Origin: CAYPGJ01 sp964638515
GTDB lineage: Bacteria; Planctomycetota; Phycisphaerae; Phycisphaerales; UBA1924
DNA length: 64,000 nucleotides
Direction: 5' to 3'
Assembly: GCA_964638515.1 (NCBI GenBank)
Contig: CAZWZL010000007.1
Location: 10,113-74,112, forward strand
Position numbers and translations under genes: made by a program. The notes beneath the pieces are model-generated. The model saw only the letters and a program-made list of their open reading frames with translations, was not told the DNA's origin and made no database searches. The stretch's first letter is position 1; every line of letters starts with the position of its first letter. Below, in pieces: positions 43,501-51,046 of the stretch.

Positions 43501-44079
43501 TGACTGGGTCGCGGTGTTGGCGGCGGACATTCCCAGCGCGTGCCCCATCTCGTGGAGCGCCACGCTGAGCAGATCGAACGTGTTCGCCGGGCCGCCCCCA
43601 CCCTGGTATCCGACCTCGAACTCGTCATGCGCGGTTCCGTTGAACCATGCGGTGCGGTTGCCGGCCGAGACGTCCCGCCAGATCGTCTCCTGCATGTTGA
43701 ATTCGGAGTTATCCAGCGGCGTGGAATCGATGAACCAGTTGCGCCCGCTGTCGAACTGGATGTTGCCGGAGGTCTCCCGATGCGGCGCGCCGCCCTGCCC
43801 GGTAAGGCCGTGCTGAGCCAGGATAGATCCGCCGATGGGGGACCAGTCGATGGTGAGGGTGAGGGTGTGGGTATCCTCGATCCAGTCCTCCCACATGTTG
43901 GCCGCCGCGGTGATCAGGTGACGGGCCGTGCCCGCTGTGCCCACGGCTCCGGGGACATTGGCGTTGAAATTCAGGACGATGTTGATCGCGTTCGCGCTGC
44001 CTGAAGCAGCAGCGAGACCGGCCGCCGATGCAAGAACCGCGCCAGCGCGCGAGCCCATACGACGCCACGTATTCAGCAT
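40582..44079 (-). CDS. Large exported surface protein: metzincin-like domain, autotransporter-type repeats, dockerin repeats and PEP-CTERM-like tail
   Basis: A 1165-residue exported protein. ATG 44079 has GGAGGAGG at the right distance and starts a signal peptide ending SGSANA; the open frame to 44181 is rejected. Residues 30-260 look like a metzincin metallopeptidase: LLSVALHEMGHALGMSAAN contains HExxHxxG, but the third metal ligand position is Ala instead of His or Asp, followed by a possible Met-turn CLMFPS. A beta-helix region of about 750 residues follows, rich in Gly, Thr and Asn (GTANISADRTLTFTDG, GGTYNANGGLTLQNG), resembling autotransporter passenger repeats. Then come two dockerin-type repeats (DTNRDGVVNFLDLN, DANEDGVVNFLDLN) and the tail PTPGSAALMALAAGLVGTRRRR, which should be processed by an exosortase-like enzyme. 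Confidence 0.85.
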   Translation of the reverse strand: MLNTWRRMGSRAGAVLASAAGLAAASGSANAINIVLNFNANVPGAVGTAGTARHLITAAANMWEDWIEDTHTLTLTIDWSPIGGSILAQHGLTGQGGAPHRETSGNIQFDSGRNWFIDSTPLDNSEFNMQETIWRDVSAGNRTAWFNGTAHDEFEVGYQGGGGPANTFDLLSVALHEMGHALGMSAANTATQSQTSDGDYDFSTTLTRGGALAARTASGTNIAHLACNICLMFPSSGLATRTLPTPTDIFSMASASQWTDIDLDRKYIHSSGDWNTNGNWIGNDQPDSTEDAYIVNGNTATVSTAGEVARRLIVREAANVNINNGGTLSTFDLAIVDGLDSDIVVNEGGTYNANGGLTLQNGDAQLFLFGGTVNVNGTLDIDDALADVIGRGTVTVNGGDLINDGTVTASGGDLVFNTAAAGTWDLDGFTGAGVVNATGGSITFNGTLNDAFDGTANISADRTLTFTDGWTHSGTLNMNTGTTTATLAGGAMTTSGIATLDVTGTGIATVSQNSTLNSGFTATADAGETVRFTGGGTFNGGTITGAGRGETDGNWTYTGSTTIDVETLDWDAAFLGHTHTIENGATLTINSNIADAMDDAVVVDGTLNVNSPSGQWTMGNTMTMVSGSVGGTAELNLIGGTIDANGSGNTVSAPIEFFSSGSVLLTAAADQLILSGPIIYRGGSYTGAGLLRQFGDATVAASTTISTGEYDWDGGGFALTTVNAGTTFTLNVATIDAFATNDYDGTANVAGTLAVNTTSDWQLDGAVNLLGAPAVLTGRAFEITNVGNLTGFGTVTSQNLNNNGTISGDGGTLTISTVAFPDLDGSNEMGVINALTGGVRVTGNFGGLFVFDGTMNIGGGNTFLMTNHGIFNSGMMNMSGGTYSAPLFTQSDTLAVTGGINTLSSSSTFSGGSTTTIAGGASLRINGSASFVPTANVNGAGTLDILAGSDASGNANLGVNVINRGAVAPGTSPGTWTIGGNYTQTASGRYEWETAGTNPAQADRITITGNASLSGVLDITVIGPFNPDWGDSWTIMSYASRVGDFTSFIAPALAPNHFWWRSVGATEYVLGVRNAADTNRDGVVNFLDLNNVLSFFGQAAAGVFGMPGLIGDANEDGVVNFLDLNLVLSFFGQSAPANLIPTPGSAALMALAAGLVGTRRRRAVA

Positions 44080-44170
44080 GTGAGATCCTCCTCCGTGCAG
44101 CACGGATGACACAGAATGTGTGCAACAGTCGGCACGCCGCAGTGCGGCGACGGGCCCAGACACCACGTCA

Positions 44171-44200
44171 GGTATACCCAAATCAGGGAGCCGGATGCAA
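44171..44200 (-). promoter_or_regulatory. Candidate promoter of the metzincin-like surface protein gene
   Basis: TTGCAT (44195-44200), an 18-nt spacer and TATACC (44171-44176) on the minus strand, giving an 85-base leader. An A-rich stretch (44222-44238 on the minus strand) upstream of the -35 could act as an UP element. Confidence 0.5.
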
Positions 44201-44274
44201 CCCCAATATGCGCGGATTGCCTATTTTTTCTTTATTCAAGAGCCGAGGAGTTCGCGACCGAGAGGGTTTCGTTA

Positions 44275-45282
44275 TCAGTCGGCGAGGGGATCGGGGCGGA
44301 AGAGCTTGGTGTCGAGAGCCCACTGCTTTTCCGTGAAGTTGCCGCCGAGCCCGGTCGACGCCCGTTCTCCCCGCGTGGCCGCGAGCGCCATGTGCGTCTT
44401 GGCGTCCAGGTTGTCGAGCAACGAGATGAAGATCGCTTCGGGAGTGGCCGGGATTTTCGCGGCGCCGAACTCCAGCACGCCGTGATGGCTGAGGATGATG
44501 TGCTGCATCACGTTCATGAGATGCGCCGGGAATCGGATGCCGCTGGCGAGCATGGCCTGCTGCGCCTTGTCGTGGAGCATGATGGCGCCTTCGACGATGT
44601 GCCCGACGAGCTCGCCGCGATCCGTGTATCCGAAGCCGCGCTCCCACGTGAGCTCGCGCGTCTTGCCGAGGTCGTGAAGAAAGAGGCCTGCGAGCACGAT
44701 GTCACGAGAGAGCCGGGGATAGAAGGGGAGCATGGCGTTGGCGAGATTGAGCAACTGCAGGGTGTGCTCGAGTAGCCCGCCCAGGTAGGCGTGATGCATG
44801 GCCTTGGCCGCGGGAGCGACGCGGAACTGCGACATGAGGAGTTCGTCGTTGAAGTAGGCGTCGAGGAGGGCGCGCATCGCCGGGTGCCGCACGGAGTCGA
44901 GCAGGGCGCGGAGTTCCGCCCACATTTCATCGATCGATCGCTCCGTTGTCGGGAGGAGATCCTGCAGTTGGCGGTCCGTCGGCTCGACGGGATCGATGGC
45001 GTGCACGATGAGCTGCAATTCGCCCTGGTACGGCTGGGTCTCGCCCTCCGCCCACACGAAGCCGTCCGTTGGCAGCCGACCGAAGAGCTCCTCGGTGATC
45101 GACCACATGCGCGCCGGAAGCTCTCCGGAGCGATCACGGAACAGGCAGCGCAGGTACGGCTTGCCGGCCCGGGTCGTGCCCATCTGCGCGTTGGCGATGG
45201 CGAAGAGGCCCTCGAACCGCTCATTGGGACGGAAGTCCTTGATCAACCGCTTTGTGCCTTCCCGCGTCGCCGTGGTCGCCAT
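44275..45282 (-). CDS. YhaM-like 3'-5' exoribonuclease (OB-fold plus HD domain)
   Basis: A 335-residue protein with the YhaM/Cbf1 layout: an N-terminal OB-fold (about residues 10-95, DFRPNERFEGLFAIANAQM, YLRCLFRDRSGELPARMW), then an HD phosphohydrolase domain with HHAYLGGLLEHTLQLLNLA, the signature FLHDLGKTREL, GHIVEGA and LSHHGVLEFG. Such proteins degrade RNA or DNA 3'-5' in a metal-dependent way. ATG 45282 has AGGAG five bases upstream; the GTG at 45288 lies in that Shine-Dalgarno and is rejected. Confidence 0.88.
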   Translation of the reverse strand: MATTATREGTKRLIKDFRPNERFEGLFAIANAQMGTTRAGKPYLRCLFRDRSGELPARMWSITEELFGRLPTDGFVWAEGETQPYQGELQLIVHAIDPVEPTDRQLQDLLPTTERSIDEMWAELRALLDSVRHPAMRALLDAYFNDELLMSQFRVAPAAKAMHHAYLGGLLEHTLQLLNLANAMLPFYPRLSRDIVLAGLFLHDLGKTRELTWERGFGYTDRGELVGHIVEGAIMLHDKAQQAMLASGIRFPAHLMNVMQHIILSHHGVLEFGAAKIPATPEAIFISLLDNLDAKTHMALAATRGERASTGLGGNFTEKQWALDTKLFRPDPLAD

Positions 45283-45337
45283 CGTCACTCCTTGCCGATC
45301 CCCGGTGGGGCGATCCTAGCAAACCCGCTCTGGGCGC

Positions 45338-45913
45338 TCAGCGATTCGGCTCGCCATGCTCCGCTTCATCATGGTCGTTGACATCGTCGTCGCCCGATTT
45401 CGAGGGCGCGGCTGGGCTCACGCTCGGCGTTGCGGCGCCCGGCACTCCCACGCCGTGCACGTACACGAGCTCGCCTCCTTCGTGCGCGGTGAGCGCCACC
45501 CAGCCCCCCACCCCCAGCGACCCAGCCAGCGCGGCGCCACCGAGCGCGAGCTTCCACCGATCCGGCTTTACGGCCATCGACACCACGAGCGCGGCCATTG
45601 GGATAAGCGGCCAAAGCCACCCCAACTCACCCAACTCCTCGTGGCGTTCGAGCGTCTCCTTGGCGGCCGCGGACATCGGGGCCTCTTCGGCCCGGTGCTC
45701 GGCTTCCTCGCCAGCGTTCACGGCCAGCCAACCACTCGCAGACGCGAGCGCGAACATCATCACACACACCCAGATCAATGCCTTGGACCTCATTCGCGTC
45801 AGCAGGAGCGCCGCCACGGGCAGGAATCCGAGCATCCCGACGACGATGGGGAGATGCACGAGCATCGCGTGCCGGGCGTGCGGATCTTCGAGTGATTGCA
45901 GGAAGTCGTTCAT
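45338..45913 (-). CDS. Small membrane protein, DUF2231-like
   Basis: A 191-residue membrane protein with about four hydrophobic segments (HAMLVHLPIVVGMLGFLPVA, ALIWVCVMMFALASASGWLA, WPLIPMAALVVSMAV, LALGGAALAGSLGVGGWVALTA). The N-terminal HLPI and the acidic, Glu-rich loop with a His (GEEAEHRAEEAP) recall DUF2231 membrane proteins, but the match is not certain. The C-terminus is a Pro/Ser/Asp/His-rich tail (DDDVNDHDEAEHGE) that could bind metals. It lies 36 bases downstream of rarA on the same strand and may be translated from the same message. Confidence 0.62.
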   Translation of the reverse strand: MNDFLQSLEDPHARHAMLVHLPIVVGMLGFLPVAALLLTRMRSKALIWVCVMMFALASASGWLAVNAGEEAEHRAEEAPMSAAAKETLERHEELGELGWLWPLIPMAALVVSMAVKPDRWKLALGGAALAGSLGVGGWVALTAHEGGELVYVHGVGVPGAATPSVSPAAPSKSGDDDVNDHDEAEHGEPNR

Positions 45914-45949
45914 GTGCGCGGCTCCGTTCCGCCCGGAAGGCGCCGGATC

Positions 45950-47320
45950 TTATTCGGGAGATCCCTGTCCGGAGTTTTCCCGGCCGATCCTTCTCGCCTC
46001 CCGAACTTCCTTCAGCCGGCGATTCAGGAGCTCCTCTGCGCCAAGGCCTTCCGGCCGGTAGTACCGCTTGTCGACCCCGAGGTAGTCCTGGCCGGTGACC
46101 CGGCCCAGGCTGGTTCGGGCGCCCGAGTCGTGTGAGTACTGGTAGCCGCGGCCTTCGAGCTTGGAGCCGACGCTTTCCACCTTGTGCCCGTCTCGAAGGA
46201 ACATCGGCACGGGCAGCGTGCGACCCTCCTTGACATCGTCGATGGCTTCGTTGATCGCCACGTACGAGGCGTTGCTCTTGGGCGCGAGCGCGAGGTAGAT
46301 CGCGCATTGGCTCAGTGTAATTCTCGCCTCCGGCATTCCGATCCGCTCCACAAGCTCCCACGCGCTCGCGGCCACCATGATGGCGCGGGGATCCGCGTTG
46401 CCGATGTCCTCGCTCGCCAGGATCGCCAGACGGCGCGCAATGAATCGAGGATCCTCTCCCCCCTCGAGCATGCGCGCGATCCAATAGACCGCAGCGTCGG
46501 GATCGCTGCCGCGCACGCTCTTGATCATCGCGCTGATCGAGTCGTAGTGCTCGTCTCCGGTCTGGTCGTAGACCATGGCCTTGCGCTGGATGCTCTCCTG
46601 CGCTTCCGCGAGATCGATCTCGCGAGCCCCCCCACTCCTCGCGGCCACTTCGAGCGCCATCAGCGCCCGACGCGCGTCCCCGTCGCACACCCGCGCCCAG
46701 TGGCTGAGAGCTTCATCAGTGACCATGACGTCTCGCGCGCCGAGGCCGCGCTCCGTGTCCGAGAGCGCTGTTCGCAAGACCTGAATCACGTCCTCTTCGG
46801 TGAGGGGCTCCAATCGAAACATGGTGCTTCGGCTGACCAGCGCCGAGTTCACCGCGAACAGCGGGTTCTCCGTCGTCGCTCCGATCAGCACGATCGACCC
46901 GCGCTCCACGTCCCCGAGCAGCACATCCTGCTGGGCGCGCGTGAACCTGTGGATCTCGTCAAGGAACAGGATCGTCCGCCGCCGCTTCTTCCCCTCGTGC
47001 CCCACCAGGCGCGCCCGCGCCTCCTCGATTACCTCCCGGATGCGCTTGACCCCCACGCTCGCCGCGTTCTCCCGCTCAAACCACGCCCCCGTCGCGTTCG
47101 CGATCACCTCGGCCAGCGTCGTCTTCCCGGTCCCCGGCGGCCCGTGCAGGATCACGCTCGTCAGCGAGTCCCCCTCGATCATCCGACGAAGCAGCCGACC
47201 CTTCCCAAGGATGTGCCCCTGCCCCACGAACTCGTCGAGGGTCCGGGGGCGCATCCGCGCCGCCAGCGGCGCCGCGGCCCACACCGCCCGCTCACGAGAT
47301 TCCTCCCAAAGGTCGGACAC
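45950..47320 (-). CDS. rarA: Replication-associated recombination protein RarA (MgsA), AAA+ ATPase
   Basis: RarA/MgsA is a tetrameric clamp-loader-like AAA+ ATPase acting at blocked replication forks. The 456 residues contain the N-terminal RMRPRTLDEFVGQGHILGKG, Walker A HGPPGTGKTT, Walker B ILFLDEIHRF, sensor 1 LIGATTENP, and a C-terminal part typical of RarA with GSDPDAAVYWIARMLEGGEDP and RRLAILASEDIGNADP, then GYQYSHD near the end. The product length is normal for the family. It appears to be the first gene of a unit with the DUF2231-like gene. Confidence 0.95.
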   Translation of the reverse strand: MSDLWEESRERAVWAAAPLAARMRPRTLDEFVGQGHILGKGRLLRRMIEGDSLTSVILHGPPGTGKTTLAEVIANATGAWFERENAASVGVKRIREVIEEARARLVGHEGKKRRRTILFLDEIHRFTRAQQDVLLGDVERGSIVLIGATTENPLFAVNSALVSRSTMFRLEPLTEEDVIQVLRTALSDTERGLGARDVMVTDEALSHWARVCDGDARRALMALEVAARSGGAREIDLAEAQESIQRKAMVYDQTGDEHYDSISAMIKSVRGSDPDAAVYWIARMLEGGEDPRFIARRLAILASEDIGNADPRAIMVAASAWELVERIGMPEARITLSQCAIYLALAPKSNASYVAINEAIDDVKEGRTLPVPMFLRDGHKVESVGSKLEGRGYQYSHDSGARTSLGRVTGQDYLGVDKRYYRPEGLGAEELLNRRLKEVREARRIGRENSGQGSPE

Positions 47321-47360
47321 CGACAGACAGTAGCCCGTCTCCGGGCCGCGCGACTATGGC

Positions 47361-47825
47361 TCACGGTTGCGGTGGCGGCGTACACGTCAGCGCCTTGCCT
47401 ACGGACGCACAGTGCGCCTTTGGCACTGTGACCACAAACGCGCCTGTCTGGAACGGACAGCAGATCGCCGCACAATACAAGAAGAACTGGCAGTCACCGT
47501 CCTGCAAGCCGGGCAGGCAGGCGTAGTAGCCCTTGGACCAAGCGCCCTGACAGCAGAGCGGCAGGCCCGGACACTCAGGAAAGCCCGGTGCGCTCACGCA
47601 CAGCGCGGGGTTGGGTGGACTCGTGTACCCGGATCCTGTGTCACCCTCTCCGATCCCGCCGATCGGCGTGCAGGGACCCGTCGGTTTGCCTGTCTTCACC
47701 GTTGTTTGACCGGTGCAGGTGGAACACACGCCCGGCAACGGCCCGGCCGTCGACCATCCCATCGCGGCACAAAGGGCGGCAATACTCACCGATATTCCCA
47801 TTCGTCGTACAGCGTTTCTCCGCAT
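47361..47825 (-). CDS. Small exported cysteine-rich protein (14 cysteines)
   Basis: I know no family for it. ATG 47825 has AGGAG seven bases upstream and starts a signal peptide (MRRNAVRRMGISVSIAALCAAMGW, split by its Arg-rich n-region), cleaved probably near STAG. The mature part of about 125 residues has 14 cysteines, an even number allowing seven disulfides, in pairs such as CSTC, LPLCC and AICC, with Gly/Pro-rich spacers. It is the third gene of a unit: it lies 37 bases after the pseudopilin gene, which overlaps the MauE-like gene. That neighbour may help to oxidise it. It could be a toxin-like, bacteriocin-like or structural protein; nothing decides. Confidence 0.65.
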   Translation of the reverse strand: MRRNAVRRMGISVSIAALCAAMGWSTAGPLPGVCSTCTGQTTVKTGKPTGPCTPIGGIGEGDTGSGYTSPPNPALCVSAPGFPECPGLPLCCQGAWSKGYYACLPGLQDGDCQFFLYCAAICCPFQTGAFVVTVPKAHCASVGKALTCTPPPQP

Positions 47826-47862
47826 AGAACTGCTCCTGTTCGCCAACACTCGCGCTTCAATG

Positions 47863-48612
47863 CTACTCATCGGACCCCAAGTACCCGTCCAACGTGCCCA
47901 GCACGGGCGCGTATCGAATCGTGGGATCGCCGAACCAGAATGCGCCCGGCTCCCGAAGCTCGTCCCGATGACGCGTGCGGACCGAACCGTCCGCGAAGGC
48001 AATGTCCCATTCGCGCGGCTGCGCAGGCCTCGCCCAGTGCACCAGCACGCCCTTGCCGCTCGGGGAGCGAACGCGCTCCGAGTGCACAAGCTCATAGAAA
48101 GGCGCCGCTTCGTCGTAATCCGAGAACCCATGCCCCGGAAACTTCCAGAGGTCCGGCGATGTGACCATCGTGAGTGAGTAGAGGTATTTCGTCGGCAGTA
48201 TGTGGTACTCGGGGGCATTCTCGTATCGGGAGAGATCGATCTGGCCGTTCAGGGTGTCCGGGCCTTGCGTGCTCTGCCAATGGGGGCTGTGCTGACCGCT
48301 CCAATGCGACAGGATCAGCGGCCAATTGCTCACATGGGATGGATACGAGCTGGGAACCATGTGCGGCTCGCCATAGAACCAAAGCCCCGCAGGGTCGCCC
48401 GGCAGTCCGGCGTTGAGCATCGTCCCGTCGTGCTCGGCGGACCACGAGCTGAAATCCTGGATGCAACGAGAAAGATTCTGCACATCACGCAGCGTCTGAG
48501 CCGAACCGATCGCGCCCCGAAGCGACACGAGCACCACCGATGTCACCACCACCACCCCGGTGAGCACCACCAGCAATTCGATCACGCTGAACGCGCGGCG
48601 CGCCGGAATCAT
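47863..48612 (-). CDS. Type II secretion-type pseudopilin (prepilin-like protein)
   Basis: A 249-residue protein with a class III signal sequence: MIPARRA, then FSVIELLVVLTGVVVVTSVV, i.e. a short basic leader, a cleavage point before Phe and the conserved Glu at +5 of the mature protein. The C-terminal globular domain (WSAEHDGTMLNAGLPGD, AFADGSVRTRHRDEL) resembles the planctomycete DUF1559-type pseudopilins, including the FADGSV element. The frame is open to 48861, but ATG 48612 has AGGAG and overlaps the MauE-like stop (ATGA). It may be secreted or processed by the type II system represented by gspF at 1. Confidence 0.82.
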   Translation of the reverse strand: MIPARRAFSVIELLVVLTGVVVVTSVVLVSLRGAIGSAQTLRDVQNLSRCIQDFSSWSAEHDGTMLNAGLPGDPAGLWFYGEPHMVPSSYPSHVSNWPLILSHWSGQHSPHWQSTQGPDTLNGQIDLSRYENAPEYHILPTKYLYSLTMVTSPDLWKFPGHGFSDYDEAAPFYELVHSERVRSPSGKGVLVHWARPAQPREWDIAFADGSVRTRHRDELREPGAFWFGDPTIRYAPVLGTLDGYLGSDE

Positions 48613-49064
48613 GAAGTCGCTCCTGCCGAGGCATTCAACTGACGCGGCCCGCTGGCGCAGATCAAGCACATTACGGCCGCTCCACCATTTACCCCGGCCC
48701 ACGCCTCGTTCGACAGTGCGCCCGAAGCAGCCCGGCCGAGGCAGCCGCAATCCACGGATTCGCCGTAGTACGCGAAGACCCCATGGACCGTGCCGAACAC
48801 GCCAAAGGCCGCCATCGCGACCACCAGAGGCACAGCGGCGCCGGCACACGACAACAGCCACAGTCCCAACAACGCTTCCACCACCGCGATGCCGCGAACG
48901 ACATCGAGCGAAGGCCTCGCGATGAGCGAAGACAGCATGGGCGACATGGCTGTCGGATCAGCCAGCTTGCTTACAGCCGCAAACACAAGCGCGCCCCCAA
49001 CCGCGAACGATGCCGCCATTCTGGCGTGCGCCCGGATCTTCCTATGCCTTGAATCCCGGTCCAT
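48609..49064 (-). CDS. MauE/DoxX-like redox-associated membrane protein
   Basis: A 151-residue membrane protein with four helices (MAASFAVGGALVFAAVSKLA, VVRGIAVVEALLGLWLLSC, VPLVVAMAAFGVFGTVHGVFA, AWAGVNGGAAVMCLICAS). The helix-3 end carries the MauE-type cysteine pair in YYGESVDCGCLG, which in MauE/DsbD-like proteins passes electrons to periplasmic thiols. The start ATG has GGAGGG seven bases upstream. It is the first gene of a three-gene unit with a pseudopilin and a 14-cysteine secreted protein, so a role in their disulfide formation is a reasonable inference. Confidence 0.78.
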   Translation of the reverse strand: MDRDSRHRKIRAHARMAASFAVGGALVFAAVSKLADPTAMSPMLSSLIARPSLDVVRGIAVVEALLGLWLLSCAGAAVPLVVAMAAFGVFGTVHGVFAYYGESVDCGCLGRAASGALSNEAWAGVNGGAAVMCLICASGPRQLNASAGATS

Positions 49065-49089
49065 GCAATGACCCTCCGAAAGCAGAATG

Positions 49090-49119
49090 AGGCTACCCCC
49101 CCCCCCCTTCTCCGGTCAA
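49090..49119 (-). promoter_or_regulatory. Candidate promoter with a poly-G spacer (12 G), possibly phase-variable
   Basis: On the minus strand TTGACC (49114-49119) and TAGCCT (49090-49095) are separated by 18 bases: GGAGAA followed by 12 consecutive G (12 C at 49096-49107 on the plus strand). The predicted start of transcription, near 49083, is just before the GGAGGG Shine-Dalgarno of the MauE-like gene. Loss or gain of one or two G would change the -35/-10 spacing. The -10 is weak, matching T1, A2 and T6. Confidence 0.5.
49096..49107. repeat. Homopolymer of 12 C
   Basis: The run is unbroken and the longest I noticed in the window. It lies in the divergent intergenic region between the MauE-like gene and the SulP transporter gene. 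Confidence 0.85.
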
Positions 49120-49183
49120 GCTTGATCTTGCACACTCATTATCGTGGCGCCGTGAAACGACCGAGATAGCCTGACGACCTTCC

Positions 49184-50911
49184 ATGCCCCCCCTCCTCCA
49201 ACCCAAAATCCTCACGACGCTCCGTTCCTACTCCCGCGCGCACCTCCTCTCCGATTTCTCCGCAGGACTCACTGTCGGACTCGTCGCCCTCCCCCTGGCC
49301 ATCGCCTTCGGGATCGCGTCCATTCCGGACAATGTCGCTGCCGAGGCGGGCATCTCGCCTCCCGCGATGGGACTTTTCACGGCCATTGTCGCCGGGTTCC
49401 TGATCTCGGCCCTGGGCGGAACGCGCGTCTCCATCGGCGGACCGACGGGCGCCTTCGTCGTCATCGTCTACGCCATCGCGGCCGAGCACGGGTACGCCGG
49501 GCTGTGCATCGCCACGATCATGGCCGGGCTCATCCTGATCGCCATGGGCGCACTCGGGCTGGGCACGTTCATCAAGTTCATCCCGTACCCCGTCACCATG
49601 GGATTCACGACGGGAATCGCGGTCATTATCTTCGCCGGTCAGCTGAAGGACCTGCTGGGGCTGGAGATGGGCCCCCTCCCGCCGGAGTTCATCGACAAGT
49701 GCCGCGCGTATGTCACGCACATCCACACGCTCAACGCGCAGACGGCGGTGATTGGAATCGCTTGTGCCGCGCTGGTCTACCTCTGGCCTCGACACGTCAC
49801 GCGACGCATCCCCGGCGCAATCCTCGCGCTCCTCGGCGCCACACTCGTCAACCACTTCTTGCGTCTGGATCTGGTCACGGTCGGCGATCGATTCGGGGCC
49901 ATCCCGACGTCGATCCCGTTTCCGAGCGCATCCACGTTCCGGCAGATGGCGCCCGACAGCTGGCACGACCTGCGCGACCTGATCGGGCCGGCCATCACTA
50001 TTGCGTTGCTCGGCGGCATCGAATCATTGATGTGCGCCGTGGTTGCGGACGGCATGACCGGCTCCCGTCACCGCTCCAACGCCGAACTCATGGCCCAGGG
50101 CATCGCCAATGTCGCCTCGCCATTCTTCGGCGGCATTCCCGCCACATCCGCAATGGCCCGCACGGCCGCCAACATCCAGGCCGGCGCAAAGTCTCCCGTG
50201 GCTGGGATTGTGCACGCCGCCACGCTGCTGCTCATCGTGCTCGCGGCCGCGCGGCATGTCGAGCACGTGCCCATGGTCGCGCTCGCGTCGGTGCTGGTGG
50301 TCGTCGCGTGGAACATGGCGGAGGCGCGTCGGTTCATTGTCCTGTTGCGTGGCCCTCGCGCCGACGCCGCGGTGCTTCTGACCACGTTCGGTTGCACGGT
50401 GCTCACGGATCTCACCACGGCGGTGGAAGTCGGCATGGTGCTGGCGGGGGTGCTCTTCATCAAGCGCATGAGCGAGCTTGCGACGGTGGCCCCCATGACC
50501 GAGGCCGCATCGGGCGATTCGCCGATCGTCTCGGCCGGCACGCCGAAGGGCGTTGCGGTGTATGAGATCAACGGGCCGTTCTTTTTCGGAGCGGCGTATA
50601 AGCTGCGCGAGACGCTCGACGCGCTGGGTCACCGCCCGCGCGTTCTGATTCTCCACATTCAGAACGTGAGTTCCATCGACGCAACCGGGCTCTATGCGTT
50701 GGACGAACTACGGGCCCGCTGCGCACGCGAACATATTCATGTGTTGCTTGCCGGAGTGCAGGCGCAGACCCAAGCTCGGCTCGTCAGATCCGGCTCACTC
50801 GATGCGTTCGGGCCCGAGAATCTCATAAGCACGCTGGCTGAGGCGATCGATCGGGCCCGCCGAATCCTCGCCGCGCCTGCGGAGCAACCCGCTGCGCCGT
50901 CGGTTGGCTAA
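49184..50911 (+). CDS. SulP-family inorganic anion transporter with STAS domain
   Basis: A 575-residue transporter; SulP members carry sulfate, bicarbonate or other anions, usually with Na+ or H+. The membrane domain begins SDFSAGLTVGLVALPLAIAFGIA, the family motif, continues with GGTRVSIGGPTGAFVVIV and ends with about 10-12 helices; conserved ATSAMARTAANIQAGAKSPVAG follows. The cytosolic STAS domain (about 440-560) has EINGPFFFGAAYKL and NVSSIDATGLYALDEL. It shares its upstream region with the MauE-like gene. The transcript ends at 50923-50960. Confidence 0.92.
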   Translation: MPPLLQPKILTTLRSYSRAHLLSDFSAGLTVGLVALPLAIAFGIASIPDNVAAEAGISPPAMGLFTAIVAGFLISALGGTRVSIGGPTGAFVVIVYAIAAEHGYAGLCIATIMAGLILIAMGALGLGTFIKFIPYPVTMGFTTGIAVIIFAGQLKDLLGLEMGPLPPEFIDKCRAYVTHIHTLNAQTAVIGIACAALVYLWPRHVTRRIPGAILALLGATLVNHFLRLDLVTVGDRFGAIPTSIPFPSASTFRQMAPDSWHDLRDLIGPAITIALLGGIESLMCAVVADGMTGSRHRSNAELMAQGIANVASPFFGGIPATSAMARTAANIQAGAKSPVAGIVHAATLLLIVLAAARHVEHVPMVALASVLVVVAWNMAEARRFIVLLRGPRADAAVLLTTFGCTVLTDLTTAVEVGMVLAGVLFIKRMSELATVAPMTEAASGDSPIVSAGTPKGVAVYEINGPFFFGAAYKLRETLDALGHRPRVLILHIQNVSSIDATGLYALDELRARCAREHIHVLLAGVQAQTQARLVRSGSLDAFGPENLISTLAEAIDRARRILAAPAEQPAAPSVG

Positions 50912-50922
50912 TCGGTCTACTA

Positions 50923-50960
50923 GAAAAACGAAGACCTCGCAGGCGCCCCTGCGAGGTCTT
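50923..50960. terminator. Bidirectional terminator between the SulP and PEP-CTERM genes
   Basis: AAGACCTCGCAGG and CCTGCGAGGTCTT form a 13-bp perfect stem with a 4-nt loop. The minus strand has GTTTTT after the stem, the plus strand only TT, so it is stronger for the minus-strand gene at 51047. Confidence 0.85.
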
Positions 50961-51046
50961 GTGGTCGTTCCGGCTTCCGAACGCGCCCGACGACGGAAGG
51001 TGTCGTCGGAGGAACATGGCGCTCGGTCGCCTGTTTACAGATCCGA

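Noticed and set aside
47863..48861. Longer start for the pseudopilin at 48861
   Set aside because: The upstream part is antisense-like Arg-rich and overlaps the MauE-like gene; ATG 48612 has a Shine-Dalgarno and a class III leader.
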